64,000 nt of DNA from NCBI GenBank assembly GCA_946408825.1, contig CAMJTU010000003.1:1-64000 (forward strand), read 5' to 3'. The notes below the pieces were generated by a model. It searched no databases and had not been told where the DNA came from. It saw only the letters and a program-made list of their open reading frames with translations. Made by a program: the position numbers and the translations under genes. Below, piece by piece: positions 39,804 through 49,638 of the stretch. Source of the DNA: an uncultured Planctomycetaceae bacterium (lineage in GTDB: Bacteria > Planctomycetota > Planctomycetia > Pirellulales > Thermoguttaceae). Positions within the stretch are counted from its first letter, which is position 1. Each line of letters starts with the position of its first letter.

Positions 39804-42005
39804 TCAATCGCGAATAAAAAGTTTATCGAGTTTTTCCGTCGTAAATACGACGGTCGAAGGACGTCCGTGAGGACAATGATGAGCAAAGACTTCCATTTCG
39901 GCGTGCGCGACGAGTTCGGCAATCTCGTCGACGTCGAGCTTGTCGCCCGCTTTTATCGCGGCTTTGCACGCCGTCTGCGCGAGCGCGGCCCCAAGGATAT
40001 CCGACAGGTTCGACGCGTCGGGGCGTCTTTCATTGAGAACGCCGAAGGCGGTCAGGAAAATATCTGAAGGCGAGGCGGCGCGGAAGACCGCCGGGTATCC
40101 CAGAATTTCGATCCTCGGCGCGGTTTGAACGTCGATAGGAATCCCAAGAGCCTCAAAACGCGCGGCGTTCTCCGCAGTAAAAGCGTATTCTGTCGGCGAA
40201 AGCTCGACCGGCTCGGGAACGACAAGTCGTTGAACTTGAATATCTCCCTTGTCGTACAGCGCTTTGATTCTTTCGTAGAGAATCCGCTCGTGGAGCGCGT
40301 GCTGATCGACGATCGCGATTCCGTCGGGAGCCTCCAATACGAGATAGCGGTCGCAAAACTGGACGACGGGCCGTCCGTCGGACGTGGACGCTATCAGACG
40401 GCTTGCCATAGCGACGCGATTTTCGCTATTCGACTTGACGCGCGCCCGTCGCTCGTCGAAAGAAAGCGCGGAAATAGGCTCTTCGGCGCGGGACGGCAAA
40501 AGCGCGGGCTCTTTCGGCGCGGCGTCCGACGCCGCATGACGCCGAGCGCCGTTTTCATGACTTCTAGCGGAAAAACCTTCGTTAAGGTTGGGAAACTTTT
40601 TAAATTCGGGCGTTCCGCCATGATAACGCGGCAAAGCGCCGATTCCGGCGCTCGAACGAGCGTCGTTCCAAGCGGCGTCGGCGAGGGCGTCGTTTGCCTC
40701 TTTAAGGTTCTGGGCGTCCGAAACGGCGGGGACGGTTTGCGGCGCGGAAGACGAAGACGTCTTGCCGTCGTTTGTTTTCGATTTTTCGAACCACGTTCCG
40801 ACGTCGTTTTGTCGCTGCGCGACGAGATCGCTAGAAATCGCTCCCTGCGGATCATAAGGATCGACGTCGGGTACAAAACGTATCTCGCGAGGCTCGCTCT
40901 CGCCGTCGTTTGCGCCTTGCGAAGGTTCGGGGGCCGGCAGTTCGACGCCGGCGGCTTCCGCAATCGTTTCCGTCGAGGGGCGCTTTTCTAAATTGACGGC
41001 GCCAAAAAGACTGTCGCGAACGCTGTGGAGCATCCCCGAATACATCGCCTGTCCGTCGAGAAAACGAACCTCCTGCTTCATCGGATGAACGTTTACGTCG
41101 ACGAAACCGGCGGGAGTCGCGACGTTAAGGAAAACGACGGGATACATCCCTTGTTTGAGAACGCCTTGATACGCCGCCTTCAGCGCGGCGGCGAGCTGTT
41201 TGTCTTTGAAGAATCGCCCGTTGACAAAGAGAAACTGCGCCGCGGTCGAGCCACGATATAGATCGGGGCGTCCGACGTAACCGGAAAACACGACGTCCTG
41301 ACGCGGCGTTTTATAGTCGACGCGAACGAGACTGTTCGCCGTCCTATCGCCGAAGAGGGCGCGGATGCGATCAAGCATGTCGCGCGATTTCGGCAGGTCG
41401 ATTTCAAGGTTCCCGTCGTGCTTAAGCGTAAAGGCGATTTCAGGATGCGGAATCGCGAGACGGGTCAACGAGTCTTTGATATGGCCAAATTCCGCGCCGG
41501 GACTCTTCAGGAATTTTCGGCGCACGGGCGCGTTAAAGAAAAGGTCGCGAACTTCGACGGTCGTTCCGACGTTCCGCCCGCAAAGTTCGACGGGGTATTT
41601 CGTTTCTCCGTCCGTTCGAATCCGAGCGCCGTCCGACGCGCCGATCGCGCGCGACGTCAAAGTAAGATGACAGACTTCGGCGATTGACGCGAGCGCCTCG
41701 CCGCGGAATCCAAGCGTCGAGATGTTGAAAAGGTCGTCCGGCTGCGCAATCTTACTCGTCGCGTGGGGCGTGAGCGCCAGTTCCAGCTGATCGGCGGGGA
41801 TACCGTGACCGTTGTCGATCACTTTAAGAATTTCAACGCCGCTCTTTTCAACCTCGAGGTCGATCCGGGTCGCGCCCGCGTCTATCGCGTTTTCCACGAG
41901 CTCCTTGACCACGTTGGCGGGCCGTTCGACGACCTCGCCAGCCGCGATCCTATTGATCATGCTTTTCGACAACTCGCGAATGACCGGGATTTCGTTCCCT
42001 TCCAT
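39804..42005 (-). CDS. mutL: DNA mismatch repair protein MutL
   Basis: A 733-residue MutL. The N-terminal GHKL ATPase has RIAAGEVVERPANVVKELVE, NAIDAGA, DNGHGI and GFRGEALASI. A long variable linker (about 345-530) follows. The C-terminal dimerisation/endonuclease domain carries DQHALHERILYE (from Asp567), ACKAAIKAG and CPHGRP, the metal-binding set of nicking MutL proteins from bacteria that lack MutH. It should therefore cut the unmethylated or nicked strand itself. GAGGAG precedes the ATG. mutS is not in the window. Confidence 0.97.
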   Translation of the reverse strand: MEGNEIPVIRELSKSMINRIAAGEVVERPANVVKELVENAIDAGATRIDLEVEKSGVEILKVIDNGHGIPADQLELALTPHATSKIAQPDDLFNISTLGFRGEALASIAEVCHLTLTSRAIGASDGARIRTDGETKYPVELCGRNVGTTVEVRDLFFNAPVRRKFLKSPGAEFGHIKDSLTRLAIPHPEIAFTLKHDGNLEIDLPKSRDMLDRIRALFGDRTANSLVRVDYKTPRQDVVFSGYVGRPDLYRGSTAAQFLFVNGRFFKDKQLAAALKAAYQGVLKQGMYPVVFLNVATPAGFVDVNVHPMKQEVRFLDGQAMYSGMLHSVRDSLFGAVNLEKRPSTETIAEAAGVELPAPEPSQGANDGESEPREIRFVPDVDPYDPQGAISSDLVAQRQNDVGTWFEKSKTNDGKTSSSSAPQTVPAVSDAQNLKEANDALADAAWNDARSSAGIGALPRYHGGTPEFKKFPNLNEGFSARSHENGARRHAASDAAPKEPALLPSRAEEPISALSFDERRARVKSNSENRVAMASRLIASTSDGRPVVQFCDRYLVLEAPDGIAIVDQHALHERILYERIKALYDKGDIQVQRLVVPEPVELSPTEYAFTAENAARFEALGIPIDVQTAPRIEILGYPAVFRAASPSDIFLTAFGVLNERRPDASNLSDILGAALAQTACKAAIKAGDKLDVDEIAELVAHAEMEVFAHHCPHGRPSTVVFTTEKLDKLFIRD

Positions 42006-42103
42006 TGAGGACTCCTCTGTTCAGATAATCGCGTTCTCGCAAGTTTCACGCGCGTCGCGAGCCGCGTTTCGCGAACAAACGATCGACGCCAAAAGGACGT
42101 TCG

Positions 42104-43432
42104 TCATTCTTCAAGCGAGATCGTCAACGTCTTGCCGTCCATGTCTTCCAGCTGCGACTTTTTGAGAACGACGCGTTCCATTTCCGCGGGCGCGACGCGA
42201 GGACGTTTGATCTCCTTGATCGTCTCGTCCCCTTTGCGCACGACCAACTTTCTATCTCGGTAGACGCCGCGAACACGTAAGAAGAACGGAACTTCTTCCG
42301 GAAGCGCGTCGAGGTCAAGTTTCTGCGGGACGACGTAGCCGACGCCCTCGCCGTTGACGACCTCCGCGACGCGTTCCGCCGGCTTCGAACGTCCTAACGC
42401 GCGCGCAGCCGCGTTGCGCCCCGCTTCTTCCGCCTCTTCTGAAACGAAATCGACGAGATCGTGGACGTGAAGCGTGTTGCCGCACGCGAAGACGCCCGGA
42501 ATCGACGTTTCTCGAGTTTGCGCGACGACGGGCCCGCGGGTGCGGCGATCAAGCTCGACGCCGGCTGCGCGCGCGACTTCGTTCTCGGGAATGAGTCCTA
42601 CGGAAAGGAGAAGCGTGTCGCATTCGATTTCAAATTCCGAACCGGCAATCGGTTGACGCGCGTCGTCGACCTTGGAAATCACGACCTTTTCGAGCCGCCG
42701 TTTGCCGACGACGCGTGAAATCGTGTGCGAAAGATAAAGGGGAATGTCGAAGTCTTTCAGACACTGGACGATATTGCGCGCCAGTCCGTTGGAATAGGGC
42801 ATAAGTTCGACGACCGCAAGCACCTTCGCGCCCTCGAGCGTCAAACGCCGCGCCATGATCAGCCCAATATCGCCGGAGCCGAGAATCACGACGCGTTCGC
42901 CGACGCGCTTTCCTTCGCAGTTTACATAACGCTGCGCGGCGCCCGCCGTAAAAACGCCGCTCGGACGGTCGCCCGGAGTACTGATCGCGCCGCGAGTGCG
43001 TTCGCGGCAGCCGGTCGCAAGAACGACGGCGCGAGCATGAACGCGGCGAAATCCGAGCGTCGGCGAAACAAACTGGACGACGTTGGGCGCGGGCGCGCCG
43101 TCGCTTTTATCCTCGCCGAGGTCGAGAACGGTCGCCTCGAGCGCGACGGGAATCTCGCGTTTGACGACCTCGTCGATATAACGCCCCGCGTATTCGGGCC
43201 CTGTGAGTTCTTCGTTAAAACGGCGCAGACCGAACCCGTTGTGGACGCACTGGTTAAGAACGCCGCCGAGAAGTTTGTCGCGTTCGAGAACGAGGACGCG
43301 TTTCGCGCCGGAATCGTAAGCGGAAACGGCGGCGGCAAGTCCTGCGGGCCCTCCCCCCACAACTACGATATCCCAAGGCTGCGCGTCGACTTCCGCGCTG
43401 TCAACCGTTTTGAACTCCTGAGATGCGCCCAT
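42104..43432 (-). CDS. NAD(P)/FAD-dependent oxidoreductase
   Basis: A 442-residue pyridine nucleotide-disulfide-type flavoprotein. The FAD dinucleotide motif is VVVGGGPAGLAAAVSAYDSG at the N-terminus, a second nucleotide fold is VVILGSGDIGLIMARRL, and GVFACGNTLHVHDLVDFVS is the second FAD motif. LATGCRERTRGA lies between them. Relatives in anaerobes act with glycerol-3-phosphate dehydrogenase-like or DUF1667 partners, which are not seen nearby. The substrate is unknown. The start at 43432 has AAGGA 7 bases ahead; upstream in-frame sequence lacks family similarity. It follows serA on the same strand after a terminator. Confidence 0.88.
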   Translation of the reverse strand: MGASQEFKTVDSAEVDAQPWDIVVVGGGPAGLAAAVSAYDSGAKRVLVLERDKLLGGVLNQCVHNGFGLRRFNEELTGPEYAGRYIDEVVKREIPVALEATVLDLGEDKSDGAPAPNVVQFVSPTLGFRRVHARAVVLATGCRERTRGAISTPGDRPSGVFTAGAAQRYVNCEGKRVGERVVILGSGDIGLIMARRLTLEGAKVLAVVELMPYSNGLARNIVQCLKDFDIPLYLSHTISRVVGKRRLEKVVISKVDDARQPIAGSEFEIECDTLLLSVGLIPENEVARAAGVELDRRTRGPVVAQTRETSIPGVFACGNTLHVHDLVDFVSEEAEEAGRNAAARALGRSKPAERVAEVVNGEGVGYVVPQKLDLDALPEEVPFFLRVRGVYRDRKLVVRKGDETIKEIKRPRVAPAEMERVVLKKSQLEDMDGKTLTISLEE

Positions 43433-43599
43433 TACGCGTCCTTTCCTACGATGATAGCTTCTTGTGAACCTAACGACTCGACGCGAGCGTTCCGCCTTGG
43501 AACGTCCGCCAAACAGCCAAAGTATACCTTCGCCCTCGCCAAATATCAAGTCGGCGTCGCGTCTCGGCCCTTTTTTCACTCGTCAATCCGCCATGCGCG

Positions 43600-43652
43600 A
43601 AAAATAAACGGAGCCGAACCCGGCGCAAACGCCCCCGAGTTCGGCTCCGTTT
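43600..43652 (-). terminator. Intrinsic terminator of serA
   Basis: AAACGGAGCCGAAC pairs perfectly with GTTCGGCTCCGTTT, with extra CG pairs inside. On the minus strand it is followed by TTTATTTTT. It lies 24 bp after the serA stop codon. Confidence 0.9.
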
Positions 43653-43676
43653 CCATTCTTTCAAAAACGCGACGCG

Positions 43677-45299
43677 TCAGTTAAGCCACGACGGATAGAC
43701 GCCGCTTTCCGGCAATTTGACCGAGATCGCGTCGACGACGCCTTCGATCGTTTTGACGTCGGGGAGCAGATCGGCGGGAACCTCGCCGTCGAGCGACAGC
43801 ACGCTGACCGCCAGCCCGTTCGGCGCGTTCAAGTTGCGTCCCAGCGCCATCTGCGCGATGTTGACGCCGCGCTTTGCCGACGCCGCGCCGAGCGCCGCGA
43901 CGATGCCCGGCTGATCCTTCTGCATCGTAATCAGAAGCGAGCCGTCGAGCTGCGAGTCCAGTCGCATATTGCGGAACTTGATGAGACGCGGAATCACGGC
44001 GCCGAAAAGCGTTCCCGCGAAGGACAGAGCGCCCTTGTCCGTCTCAAGTTCGACGGAGATCACCGAAGCAAAGTCCGTGTCGGCGCCGTCTTTTTCTTCG
44101 ACGAGCTTGATCCCGCGCTCCTGCATCATCGGAACCGCGCTCACGATGTTGACTTCCTCGGAAATCACGCCGGTGAGGAAGCCGGAGCAGAAGGCGGAGG
44201 TCACAAGCGCGGAACTCTTTTTCGCCAGCTCGCCGCGATACTTGATCTTCACGGACGAAACGGGACCGGGCGCGACCTGCTGCGCGAGAAGCCCAAGGCG
44301 ATGCGCGAGATCAAGAGAACCGCGAAGCTCTGAAAGCGTCTTCGGATCGAGCGGCGTAAAGTTGACCGCCTGACGAATCACGCCGTGCGACAGATAGTCG
44401 ATCAGCAGTTGAACCGCTTCGAGCGCGACGTTCATCTGCGCTTCCTTCGTGCTCGCGCCAAGGTGTGGGGTGCAGACGACGTTCGGCTTGCCGAAAAGCG
44501 GAGATTCAGTAAAGGGTTCTTCCGGGAAGACGTCGAGCCCGACGCCGCCGAGCTTGCCCGACTCGATTCCCTTGAGGAGCGCGTCCATATTGTAGATTCC
44601 GCCGCGTGCGCAGTTGATCAGGAAGACGCCGTCTTTCATCATGGCGATTTCCTTCTCGTCGATAAGGTTGCGCGTGGCGTCGGTGAGCGGCACGTGAACG
44701 GTCAGATAATCGACGACCGGCAGCATCTCGGCGACCGACTCGTAGACTTTAACGTCGAGTTCCTGAGCGCGCTGCGCGGAGAGATAGGGATCGAACGCGA
44801 CGATTTTCATGTCAAACGCACGCGCGAATTTCGCGACCGTCTGACCAATGCGACCCATGCCGATGACGCCGAGCGTCTTGCCGCAAAGTTCGCGGCCGGT
44901 AAACTTTTTGCGATCCCAGCGCCCTTCGACGAGGGACTGGTTCGCCGCGCACGTATTGCGGCTGACCGCGAGCATGAGCGCGAACGTCTGCTCTGCGGCG
45001 GACGTCGTGTTGCCGCCCGGAGTGTTCATGACGACGACGCCGTGACGCGTCGCCGCTTTGAGGTCGATATTGTCGACGCCGACGCCGGCGCGCGCGATCG
45101 CCTTGAGACGCTTGACGCCTTCGAGCGCTTCCGCCGTAATCTTCACGCCGCTACGACAAATCGCGCCGTCGTATTCCGCGAGCGCCTCGCGCAACTCTTC
45201 CCCTTTGAGACCCGTTCGGACGTCGTATTCAATTCCGGCGTCCTGCATCATCTTCAAACCGTCTTCCGCCAGCGGATCAAGAACAATTATCTTCGCCAT
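43677..45299 (-). CDS. serA: D-3-phosphoglycerate dehydrogenase
   Basis: A 540-residue enzyme for the first step of serine synthesis (3-phosphoglycerate to 3-phosphohydroxypyruvate, NAD-dependent). The NAD-binding motif is GVIGMGRIGQTVAKF (about 142-156). The catalytic Arg, Glu and His lie in ARGGIYN, PEEPF and TPHLGAST. The long C-terminal part carries the ASB domain (about 320-450) and an ACT domain (about 465-535, LITMQKDQPGIVAALG), the serine-sensing form typical of the long type. It may be feedback-inhibited by serine. It ends at a strong terminator. Confidence 0.97.
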   Translation of the reverse strand: MAKIIVLDPLAEDGLKMMQDAGIEYDVRTGLKGEELREALAEYDGAICRSGVKITAEALEGVKRLKAIARAGVGVDNIDLKAATRHGVVVMNTPGGNTTSAAEQTFALMLAVSRNTCAANQSLVEGRWDRKKFTGRELCGKTLGVIGMGRIGQTVAKFARAFDMKIVAFDPYLSAQRAQELDVKVYESVAEMLPVVDYLTVHVPLTDATRNLIDEKEIAMMKDGVFLINCARGGIYNMDALLKGIESGKLGGVGLDVFPEEPFTESPLFGKPNVVCTPHLGASTKEAQMNVALEAVQLLIDYLSHGVIRQAVNFTPLDPKTLSELRGSLDLAHRLGLLAQQVAPGPVSSVKIKYRGELAKKSSALVTSAFCSGFLTGVISEEVNIVSAVPMMQERGIKLVEEKDGADTDFASVISVELETDKGALSFAGTLFGAVIPRLIKFRNMRLDSQLDGSLLITMQKDQPGIVAALGAASAKRGVNIAQMALGRNLNAPNGLAVSVLSLDGEVPADLLPDVKTIEGVVDAISVKLPESGVYPSWLN

Positions 45300-45454
45300 G
45301 AAACATCATCTCCGTATTGCTCCTCGGTCTACGCGGCGTAAAGGTTCGAAACGCGCCCCTCTGAGCGCGTTTCGGCGGCGATTCGACCGGAGCGAATAAA
45401 TTGCTAAAATTCTAACGCTTACCCCTCCGACGTCAAGGCGCGGTCGGAAACGCC

Positions 45455-45721
45455 TCAGAAGCCGCCGTTGAGCGCCGTCGTCATGTAGAAAAGGGCAAGA
45501 AGAGGCCCCAAAACGACCGCCATGATGAAGAACGCCCTAGCCGACTTCGCCGCCGACCTCGCGCCCGCGACCTCTCCGACCTTCGCCAGACGCTTCGCCC
45601 GAACGGAATACGCGATCCCCGCGAGCCCCAAAGGAAGACAGAGAACACACGCCAGAATATTCCACGCAAACCAAGTTTTAATCCGAATCTCGCCTTTTGA
45701 GGCGGCCGTGTCGTTTTCCAT
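45455..45721 (-). CDS. CD225/dispanin-like small membrane protein
   Basis: An 88-residue protein with two membrane helices. The loop between them has the dispanin signature: a Trp/Asn start (WFAWNILACVLCLPLG), IAYSVRAKRLAKVGEV and GARSAAKSARAFFIM. In eukaryotes CD225 proteins (IFITMs) alter membrane fusion; bacterial ones are unstudied. Unlike the four related genes that follow upstream, it has no zinc ribbon. The ATG at 45721 has no clear ribosome site. Confidence 0.75.
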   Translation of the reverse strand: MENDTAASKGEIRIKTWFAWNILACVLCLPLGLAGIAYSVRAKRLAKVGEVAGARSAAKSARAFFIMAVVLGPLLALFYMTTALNGGF

Positions 45722-45912
45722 CGTCGTCAATAGCTTTCAATAGAGTTCCCACCAAAAAAGCGCGCGTGACGCTTAAAAATCTTTTTCGGAAATCCTCCAA
45801 AAAACTCGTCCAGTAAAACGTTCGACCTACAGTTAGACGAGGGAACGATTCTAACGACGTCTCGCGCGCTTCGCGCCTCTTTCCGTCAAATACGCGGACG
45901 TCGCGCGCTTTG

Positions 45913-46572
45913 TTATTTTCCGCCGCCGCGAAGGAAATCGTTGAGGGACTGGCGTTCTACCGTCGTTTCGCCGCGCTCGTCGCTCGCCGCGGCGCCGCGC
46001 GGGGAGTTGGGCGAGGATTCGGTTTCTGTGGGTTTCGGCGGCAGAGACGGAATCAAGTCGTCCGCCGGTTCGGCGGTCGTCTCGGAAACGGACTCGGACT
46101 CTGGCAGGTTCGGTTCGCTCGAGGCGTCGGTCGGAGCCTCGTTCGTCTTCTCGACGGTTTCAACGTTCGGCGCGTCGGCGTTCTTTGGCCGCTCTCCCGA
46201 CACGATTTCCAGCGCTTCTCGATACTGACGGTATTGATCGACGATCAAGTCCCAATTCCGATAGGTGGAAACGCTCGTCATAACGATTCCGAGAAGCAAC
46301 GTTACCCAGAAATACTTCCGGGCAAGTTCGGCGCGTCGTTCCGCCAATCCAAAACGGCCTTGCGCGTAACTGCGGCGCGCCATAATCGCGGAGACCAGCG
46401 GAATTAGCGATAAAGGCGAGCATAAAAAGGTCGCGAGAACGCTCCAGAAGAGGTAATCGACGGGACGCGACGGAATCGGATTCCGCGAGGCTTCATTGCG
46501 CAGCGCGGCGCCGCAACTCTGGCAGAATTTAAAGTCGTCGCCATTCTCCGCGCCACACTTAGGACAACGCAT
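45913..46572 (-). CDS. Zinc-ribbon dispanin-like membrane protein
   Basis: A 219-residue protein. An N-terminal zinc ribbon (CPKCGAENGDDFKFCQSCG) is followed by a two-helix CD225-like unit at about 38-115 (LFWSVLATFLCSPLSLIPLV, then ARRSYAQGRFGLAERRAELARKYF) and a long acidic, Ser/Glu-rich cytoplasmic tail. The loop between the helices has the usual charged and alanine residues. AGGGG lies 8 bases ahead of the ATG. Same-strand neighbours are related in architecture. Confidence 0.75.
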   Translation of the reverse strand: MRCPKCGAENGDDFKFCQSCGAALRNEASRNPIPSRPVDYLFWSVLATFLCSPLSLIPLVSAIMARRSYAQGRFGLAERRAELARKYFWVTLLLGIVMTSVSTYRNWDLIVDQYRQYREALEIVSGERPKNADAPNVETVEKTNEAPTDASSEPNLPESESVSETTAEPADDLIPSLPPKPTETESSPNSPRGAAASDERGETTVERQSLNDFLRGGGK

Positions 46573-46613
46573 CTTTCAACCCCTTCTCTTTCTCGACAAA
46601 AGCGCTCGCTTGA

Positions 46614-47192
46614 TCATTTGGAATCGTCGACGTTTGCCGAATCGTCTTGTTCGGCGGCGTCCTTACTCGAATCGTCGATTTCCGCGTCGCGCCACGCGTC
46701 CTCGAACGCCCCGTCCAGCCGTTCGATCACGCTCGACCCGTCCGTGTCTGTCGACGGCAACATTGAGGTAACCCCGAGGAATCCATAAGAGATAACCGCA
46801 AAAACTAAGTTAATCCAAAACAACGTTCTGGCTACGGCCGAACGCGAACCGGCGGTCGGCCAATCGTAGCGTCCTTTCGCGGAGCGCGCGCCAATCGAAA
46901 AACCGACCGCAACCAACGTCGTCGGAAAAAAGCAGCAAAGAAAAACGGACGCGAAGTTAAGCCACATGAAATCGGAACCGACGCGTCTGCGCGCCTCTTC
47001 GTCCTGTTCCTCTCGAAACGACGTTCCGCTGTTGAGACCGCCAAGCGTGTCGAATGGAGACGGCTTCGCGTCAAAGGGCGAGCCGTTCGCGCCGGTTCCC
47101 AGCGCCCCCATAGCGTCGTCGACCGGCGCGCCGCAAAACTCGCAGAATCTAGCGCCCTCTTTCAACGGATTCCCGCAACCGCTACAAAACAT
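46614..47192 (-). CDS. Zinc-ribbon dispanin-like membrane protein
   Basis: A 192-residue protein. The N-terminal ribbon is CSGCGNPLKEGARFCEFCG. A glycine/serine linker leads to a two-helix unit at about 75-145 (WLNFASVFLCCFFPTTLVAV, then IGARSAKGRYDWPTAGSRSA) and an acidic C-terminus. It differs from its neighbours in the loop, which retains Gly-Ala and basic residues but has no KVGDV-like piece. AAGGA precedes the ATG. Confidence 0.72.
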   Translation of the reverse strand: MFCSGCGNPLKEGARFCEFCGAPVDDAMGALGTGANGSPFDAKPSPFDTLGGLNSGTSFREEQDEEARRRVGSDFMWLNFASVFLCCFFPTTLVAVGFSIGARSAKGRYDWPTAGSRSAVARTLFWINLVFAVISYGFLGVTSMLPSTDTDGSSVIERLDGAFEDAWRDAEIDDSSKDAAEQDDSANVDDSK

Positions 47193-47308
47193 CGACGTTT
47201 TCCTTATTTCTCAGAAGACTTGCACGAAAAAGCATACATGAAACGCTTCGACGTCGACCGGAACGCAGTATCGCCCCGAATCCGAGTTTAAGCGCGCGTT
47301 CCCACGAT

Positions 47309-48451
47309 TTACTTTACAACGACAAGCTCGTACTCCGAAGAGCCAAGACCGATCTTTTCCGCGTGAGCGAGGCAGGTCTTATATTCGGCGTTCGGGTTGG
47401 CGTTCTCAAAATAGTCGTGTCGATCGCAGAATCCCGGTTTCTTCATTTCTTCCGTCAGTTGGGAATCGGGGAAAGGAGTCTGCTTCAGACACGCGTCCAC
47501 GCAGGCGCAGTCCAGCGCGAGGGGATCGAAAGACGCGAACATTCCGACGTCCGGCACGATCGGAACGTCGTTTCCCGTATGACAGTCGCAGGTCGGCGAG
47601 ACGTCGCACACGAGGGAAATATGGAAATGAGGTCTTCCGTCGACGACCGCCTTGGCATACTCCGCCATACGGCAGTTGAACTCCTTGATCGCGGCGTCGA
47701 GCGCAAAGTCGATCGCGTCGAAATTGCAGGCGCCAATGCAACGTCCGCAACCCACGCAATTATTCTGATCGACGGTCATTTTACGCGCCTTTTCGTCAAA
47801 AACCAGACCGCCGTTGGCGCATTCGCGCAGGCATCTTTTGCAGCCTCGGCAAACTTCAGGGTCGACGACGGCCTTCCCGTTGCTATGCTGTTCCTTCTTT
47901 CCCGCTCTGGACCCGCACCCCATGCCGATGTTTTTAATGGCGCCGCCAAAACCGGCGAGTTCGTGCCCTTTGAAGTGACTTAGCGAAATAAAGACGTCGG
48001 CGTCCATGACCGCTCTGCCGATCTTCGCCTCTTTGACATACTCGCCGCCGCGAACGGGAACCTCGATATCGTCCGTTCCCTTGAGTCCGTCGGCGATAAT
48101 GACGGGACAGCCCGCCGACAGAGGCGTAAATCCGTTCTCCCAAGCGCAATATAAATGTTCGAGCGCGTTCTTCCTGCTGCCGGGATACAACGTGTTGCAG
48201 TCGGTCAGAAACGGCTTCCCGCCGAGGGCGTTGATCGTATCGACGACCGCCTTAGCATAATTCGGCCGGAGAAAGGTCATGTTGCCAAGTTCTCCGAAAT
48301 GCATCTTAATCGCGACGAATTTCCCGTCCATATCGATATCTTCGATTCCGGCGGCTCGTATCAGCCGCTTTAGTTTGTCGCAAGGACCTTCGTCGGTTAC
48401 GCAGTGAAAGTCGGTAAAATAGACTTTTGACTTCATTTTCTCGTTGCTCAT
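47309..48451 (-). CDS. DUF362 protein with two [4Fe-4S] clusters
   Basis: A 380-residue cytoplasmic protein. A DUF362 domain (KMHFGELGNMTFLRPNYAKA, SHFKGHELAGFGGAIKNIGMG) is interrupted at about 197-245 by a ferredoxin-type pair of cluster motifs: CRGCKRCLRECANGG and CVGCGRCIGACNFDA. The pattern C-x2-C-x2-C-x3-C twice indicates two [4Fe-4S] clusters. This form is widespread in anaerobes, where an electron-transfer role is presumed. Its paralog at 36406-37491 is exported and lacks the clusters. It sits inside the dispanin cluster on the same strand. Confidence 0.92.
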   Translation of the reverse strand: MSNEKMKSKVYFTDFHCVTDEGPCDKLKRLIRAAGIEDIDMDGKFVAIKMHFGELGNMTFLRPNYAKAVVDTINALGGKPFLTDCNTLYPGSRKNALEHLYCAWENGFTPLSAGCPVIIADGLKGTDDIEVPVRGGEYVKEAKIGRAVMDADVFISLSHFKGHELAGFGGAIKNIGMGCGSRAGKKEQHSNGKAVVDPEVCRGCKRCLRECANGGLVFDEKARKMTVDQNNCVGCGRCIGACNFDAIDFALDAAIKEFNCRMAEYAKAVVDGRPHFHISLVCDVSPTCDCHTGNDVPIVPDVGMFASFDPLALDCACVDACLKQTPFPDSQLTEEMKKPGFCDRHDYFENANPNAEYKTCLAHAEKIGLGSSEYELVVVK

Positions 48452-48547
48452 ATGTCTGTAAACTTCTCTTTAAACGTTCCTCTTACAGAGATTCGCCTGC
48501 GCCCAGTCGGGCAGTTGCGGGAAAAAGCGCAATCACGGTTTTCTTCA

Positions 48548-49015
48548 CTAAAGAGCGAAGAGGCCAAAAATCGCCGTTAGGACGAGCATGAATCCGACGA
48601 CGAGAAACCCGCCGAGGGCGACGACCCAAAGAACGATGTTCCACACGCGGGCGCCTTCGGCGTAACTCGTCGCGCTGGACAAGTTTCCTTCGCTGGCGGC
48701 GTTACGCGACAACAATGAAAAAATCAGCGCGCCCAGTCCTATCGGGAAGAAAATGATCGTTGAAACAATTGACCAAGCAAGGCAATCGGAAACGCGCTTT
48801 TCAACCGTCGAATGGACCGCGTAAGGCGACTGATTCGGCGTCGAACCGGCGCGCGGCGCCCCGCAACTTGCGCAGAAGTTCGCGCCGTCAGGAATTTGCG
48901 CCCCGCACAGAGCGCAAAAAGGAAGCGAATCTTTCGATTCAACGCGTTCGCCGCATCCGGAACAAAACGCGGCTCCCTCGGAAAGAACCGCGCCGCAACG
49001 CGCGCAATTACTCAT
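48548..49015 (-). CDS. Double zinc-ribbon dispanin-like membrane protein
   Basis: A 155-residue protein. Two zinc ribbons in tandem (CARCGAVLSEGAAFCSGCG and CALCGAQIPDGANFCASCG) precede a two-helix CD225-like unit at about 80-155 (LAWSIVSTIIFFPIGLGALI, then SLLSRNAASEGNLSSATSYA and a final hydrophobic helix). A purely hydrophobic end suggests no cytoplasmic tail. GGAG precedes the ATG by 9 bases. Confidence 0.78.
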   Translation of the reverse strand: MSNCARCGAVLSEGAAFCSGCGERVESKDSLPFCALCGAQIPDGANFCASCGAPRAGSTPNQSPYAVHSTVEKRVSDCLAWSIVSTIIFFPIGLGALIFSLLSRNAASEGNLSSATSYAEGARVWNIVLWVVALGGFLVVGFMLVLTAIFGLFAL

Positions 49016-49048
49016 AATAACGTCTCCATATCAAAGATCGTTCCCCTT

Positions 49049-49501
49049 TTAGCTCATTTTCAGGAAAAAAGGAACGCGAATCAGCAAAAAATAGACGACG
49101 GCAAGCGCAAGCCAGATTTTAGCATATTTCGACGCGGGAACCGGCGACGCGTCGTGATTCTTACGAAGTTGCAGAACGCGCAACGAATAAACGACGCCAA
49201 TCAGCCCGCAGGGAACGCTACAAAAAAGGAGCGCCAGAATATTCCAAACGATATAGGACGGCGCCGCGAAATTCTCCGCAAAGAGCGCGTCGACGCCGAG
49301 GCGAATCCACCGCTCGATCGCGTCGTTCACGGGCTCAAGCCACCGCGAGACGCGCTCTGTCGCCGCTTCAAGCGGACGCCAGTTAAGCGCGTCCTTCCAA
49401 GAGAAGGAGGGGCCGGAAGCGGAGTCGTAACGTCTCCCGCAAGAGGGGCAGAATCGCGCTCCAGACTGCTCCGGCGCTCCGCAACGCGGACAATAGTTCA
49501 T
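49049..49501 (-). CDS. Zinc-ribbon dispanin-like membrane protein
   Basis: A 150-residue protein. The ribbon is CPRCGAPEQSGARFCPSCG. An amphipathic linker (about 35-80) leads to the two-helix unit (YIVWNILALLFCSVPCGLIG, then VVYSLRVLQLRKNHDASPVP and ASKYAKIWLALAVVYFLL), which closely fits the CD225 pattern. The start at 49501 has GAGG 5 bases ahead; in-frame upstream sequence lacks such a site. Confidence 0.77.
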   Translation of the reverse strand: MNYCPRCGAPEQSGARFCPSCGRRYDSASGPSFSWKDALNWRPLEAATERVSRWLEPVNDAIERWIRLGVDALFAENFAAPSYIVWNILALLFCSVPCGLIGVVYSLRVLQLRKNHDASPVPASKYAKIWLALAVVYFLLIRVPFFLKMS

Positions 49502-49638
49502 TTCTTCCTCGCCTTTCTTCCGTCTCAAATCGCCGTCGACGCCAAAAGCTTCCTTCGTCGCGGCTCGCTCCAATTATACCTCAGATTCGTCCTTTCCGAA
49601 AGAGAAGCGCCGCGTCGAAGCAAAAAATAGACGCGTCG